A stretch of DNA of 64,000 nt, from NCBI RefSeq assembly GCF_035917575.1, contig NZ_CP109090.1, positions 4,960,001 through 5,024,000 on the forward strand, in the 5' to 3' direction. Below are positions 63,489 through 64,000 of the stretch, piece after piece. A model generated the notes under the pieces. That model ran no database searches. It was not told where the DNA came from and was given only the letters and a program-made list of their open reading frames with translations. Made by a program: the position numbers and the translations under genes. This DNA comes from Streptomyces sp. NBC_01788. Its GTDB lineage: Bacteria > Actinomycetota > Actinomycetes > Streptomycetales > Streptomycetaceae. Position 1 is the first letter of the stretch; each line of letters opens with the position of its first letter.

Positions 63489-64000
63489 CGCCGACGAACT
63501 GCGTGGACACCCCGGGCGCGCTTGCCGTGCGGCCGGGGCGGCGGAGCCCACGGGCATGCCGCAGGTCGATGGCGCCCGCCAGGCTTGCACGGACGCAGTT
63601 CCGCGCCGGTCAGCCGTCCAGGTCGTCGGCCTCGCGGACAGACGGCCCGAGGTCCTCCATGAGCATGCCGAGCAGAACGGTGGCCCGCCGCACCCGCGAG
63701 GCCCTCGTCCAACATGCCCAACAACCTGCCCGACGAAGGGAAGACCGTGGCCCAGTAGACCGACGACCGCTCCGCGACAACCGATCACCCGCCGCACTAC
63801 CGACGAACCGGTCGAGGCGGCGAACCCGCCCGGCTGGGACCTCCCAGTGCGCAATCGTGGCCATCGGCGTAGTGATGGGCATCATCGGCCTCGCCCCGAT
63901 CTTCGGCCCGCACCTGACCGGACACCTGCCCCCGTTCCCCGTGGCCGGTCGGCAGGGGCGCGGGTTGACCGTCCGTTGTTGACCTGCGCACCGTGGTAAC
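63489..64000 (+). other. Unassigned tail of the window
   Basis: 512 bases with no gene I can support. Short fragments look protein-like in different frames: MPNNLPDEGKTVAQ then stop (63712-63756), TDEPVEAANPPGWDLP (frame 63481), and a hydrophobic run AIVAIGVVMGIIGLAPIFGP (63853-63912) in another frame. This could be a decayed small membrane-protein gene with frameshifts. The minus strand likewise has only broken frames. Confidence 0.35.

Overview
The window is a stretch of a high-GC actinobacterial chromosome, almost certainly Streptomyces. Codon third positions are nearly all G or C, GTG starts are frequent, and several start codons sit 5 to 7 bases behind a -10-like hexamer, as expected for leaderless transcripts. 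Diagnostic families are also present: a WhiB-like protein, a WhiJ-type triad (XRE-DUF5753 regulator, DUF397 protein, divergent ATP-binding protein), a SpoIIE-type phosphatase and a chitinase preceded by TGGTCCAGACC boxes. From memory, gene order from the Tad locus to ychF resembles the S. coelicolor SCO5000 region; this was not checked. I saw no rRNA, tRNA, CRISPR array or transposase.

Layout. 1-5.6 kb: the end of a secreted trypsin-like protease, then a D-amino-acid catabolism cluster (N-acyl-D-amino-acid deacylase and a D-threonine-aldolase/D-serine-dehydratase-fold enzyme) divergent from an IclR regulator and a RidA imine deaminase, then an acidic repeat protein. 5.6-9.6 kb: a SigE-family sigma factor with a membrane protein, and a GH18 chitinase. 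9.5-24.1 kb: a complete actinobacterial Tad/Flp pilus locus (zinc-ribbon protein, CpaB, TadZ, two TadE-like pseudopilins, TadA, TadB, TadC, histidine kinase, response regulator, Flp pilin, TadG-like protein, lipoprotein, OmpA-like protein). It is divergent from a three-gene unit whose first product has a Flp-pilin head on a large surface domain. 24.2-27.5 kb: accessory genes (orphan ribbon-helix-helix protein, WhiJ-type triad, AbiEi/DUF559-like protein). 27.7-31.6 kb: an 868-residue protein with a Flp-pilin segment and a C-terminal PD-(D/E)XK-like nuclease module, overlapping a duplicated-domain protein that may be its immunity protein. 31.6-33.8 kb: DUF192 protein, A24 prepilin peptidase, methyltransferase.

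From 34 kb on the window is mostly conserved core: cis-prenyltransferase, PIN-PhoH ATPase, SLT transglycosylase, AI-2E-type permease, ahpC-ahpD divergent from oxyR, a PadR/ABC exporter operon, a class A penicillin-binding protein, a SpoIIE phosphatase, a DUF402 protein, class II and class I fumarases, DUF1707 protein, WhiB-like protein, glpX, DUF4245 protein, xseA-xseB, ispH, ppgK, a DUF6542-like membrane protein and ychF. The last 680 bases hold a terminator, a 23-base direct repeat and no convincing gene.

How the parts may work together. The A24 peptidase could process the Flp pilin, the TadE-like pseudopilins and both pilin-headed large proteins, which carry the same [G/S]-X-[T/A]-A-X-E-Y motif. 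I infer that the Tad machinery may place large effector or adhesin proteins at the membrane surface, one of them a nuclease toxin with a co-translated immunity protein. This pilin-tethered effector idea is the most interesting hypothesis in the window. It rests on visible sequence motifs and gene order only.
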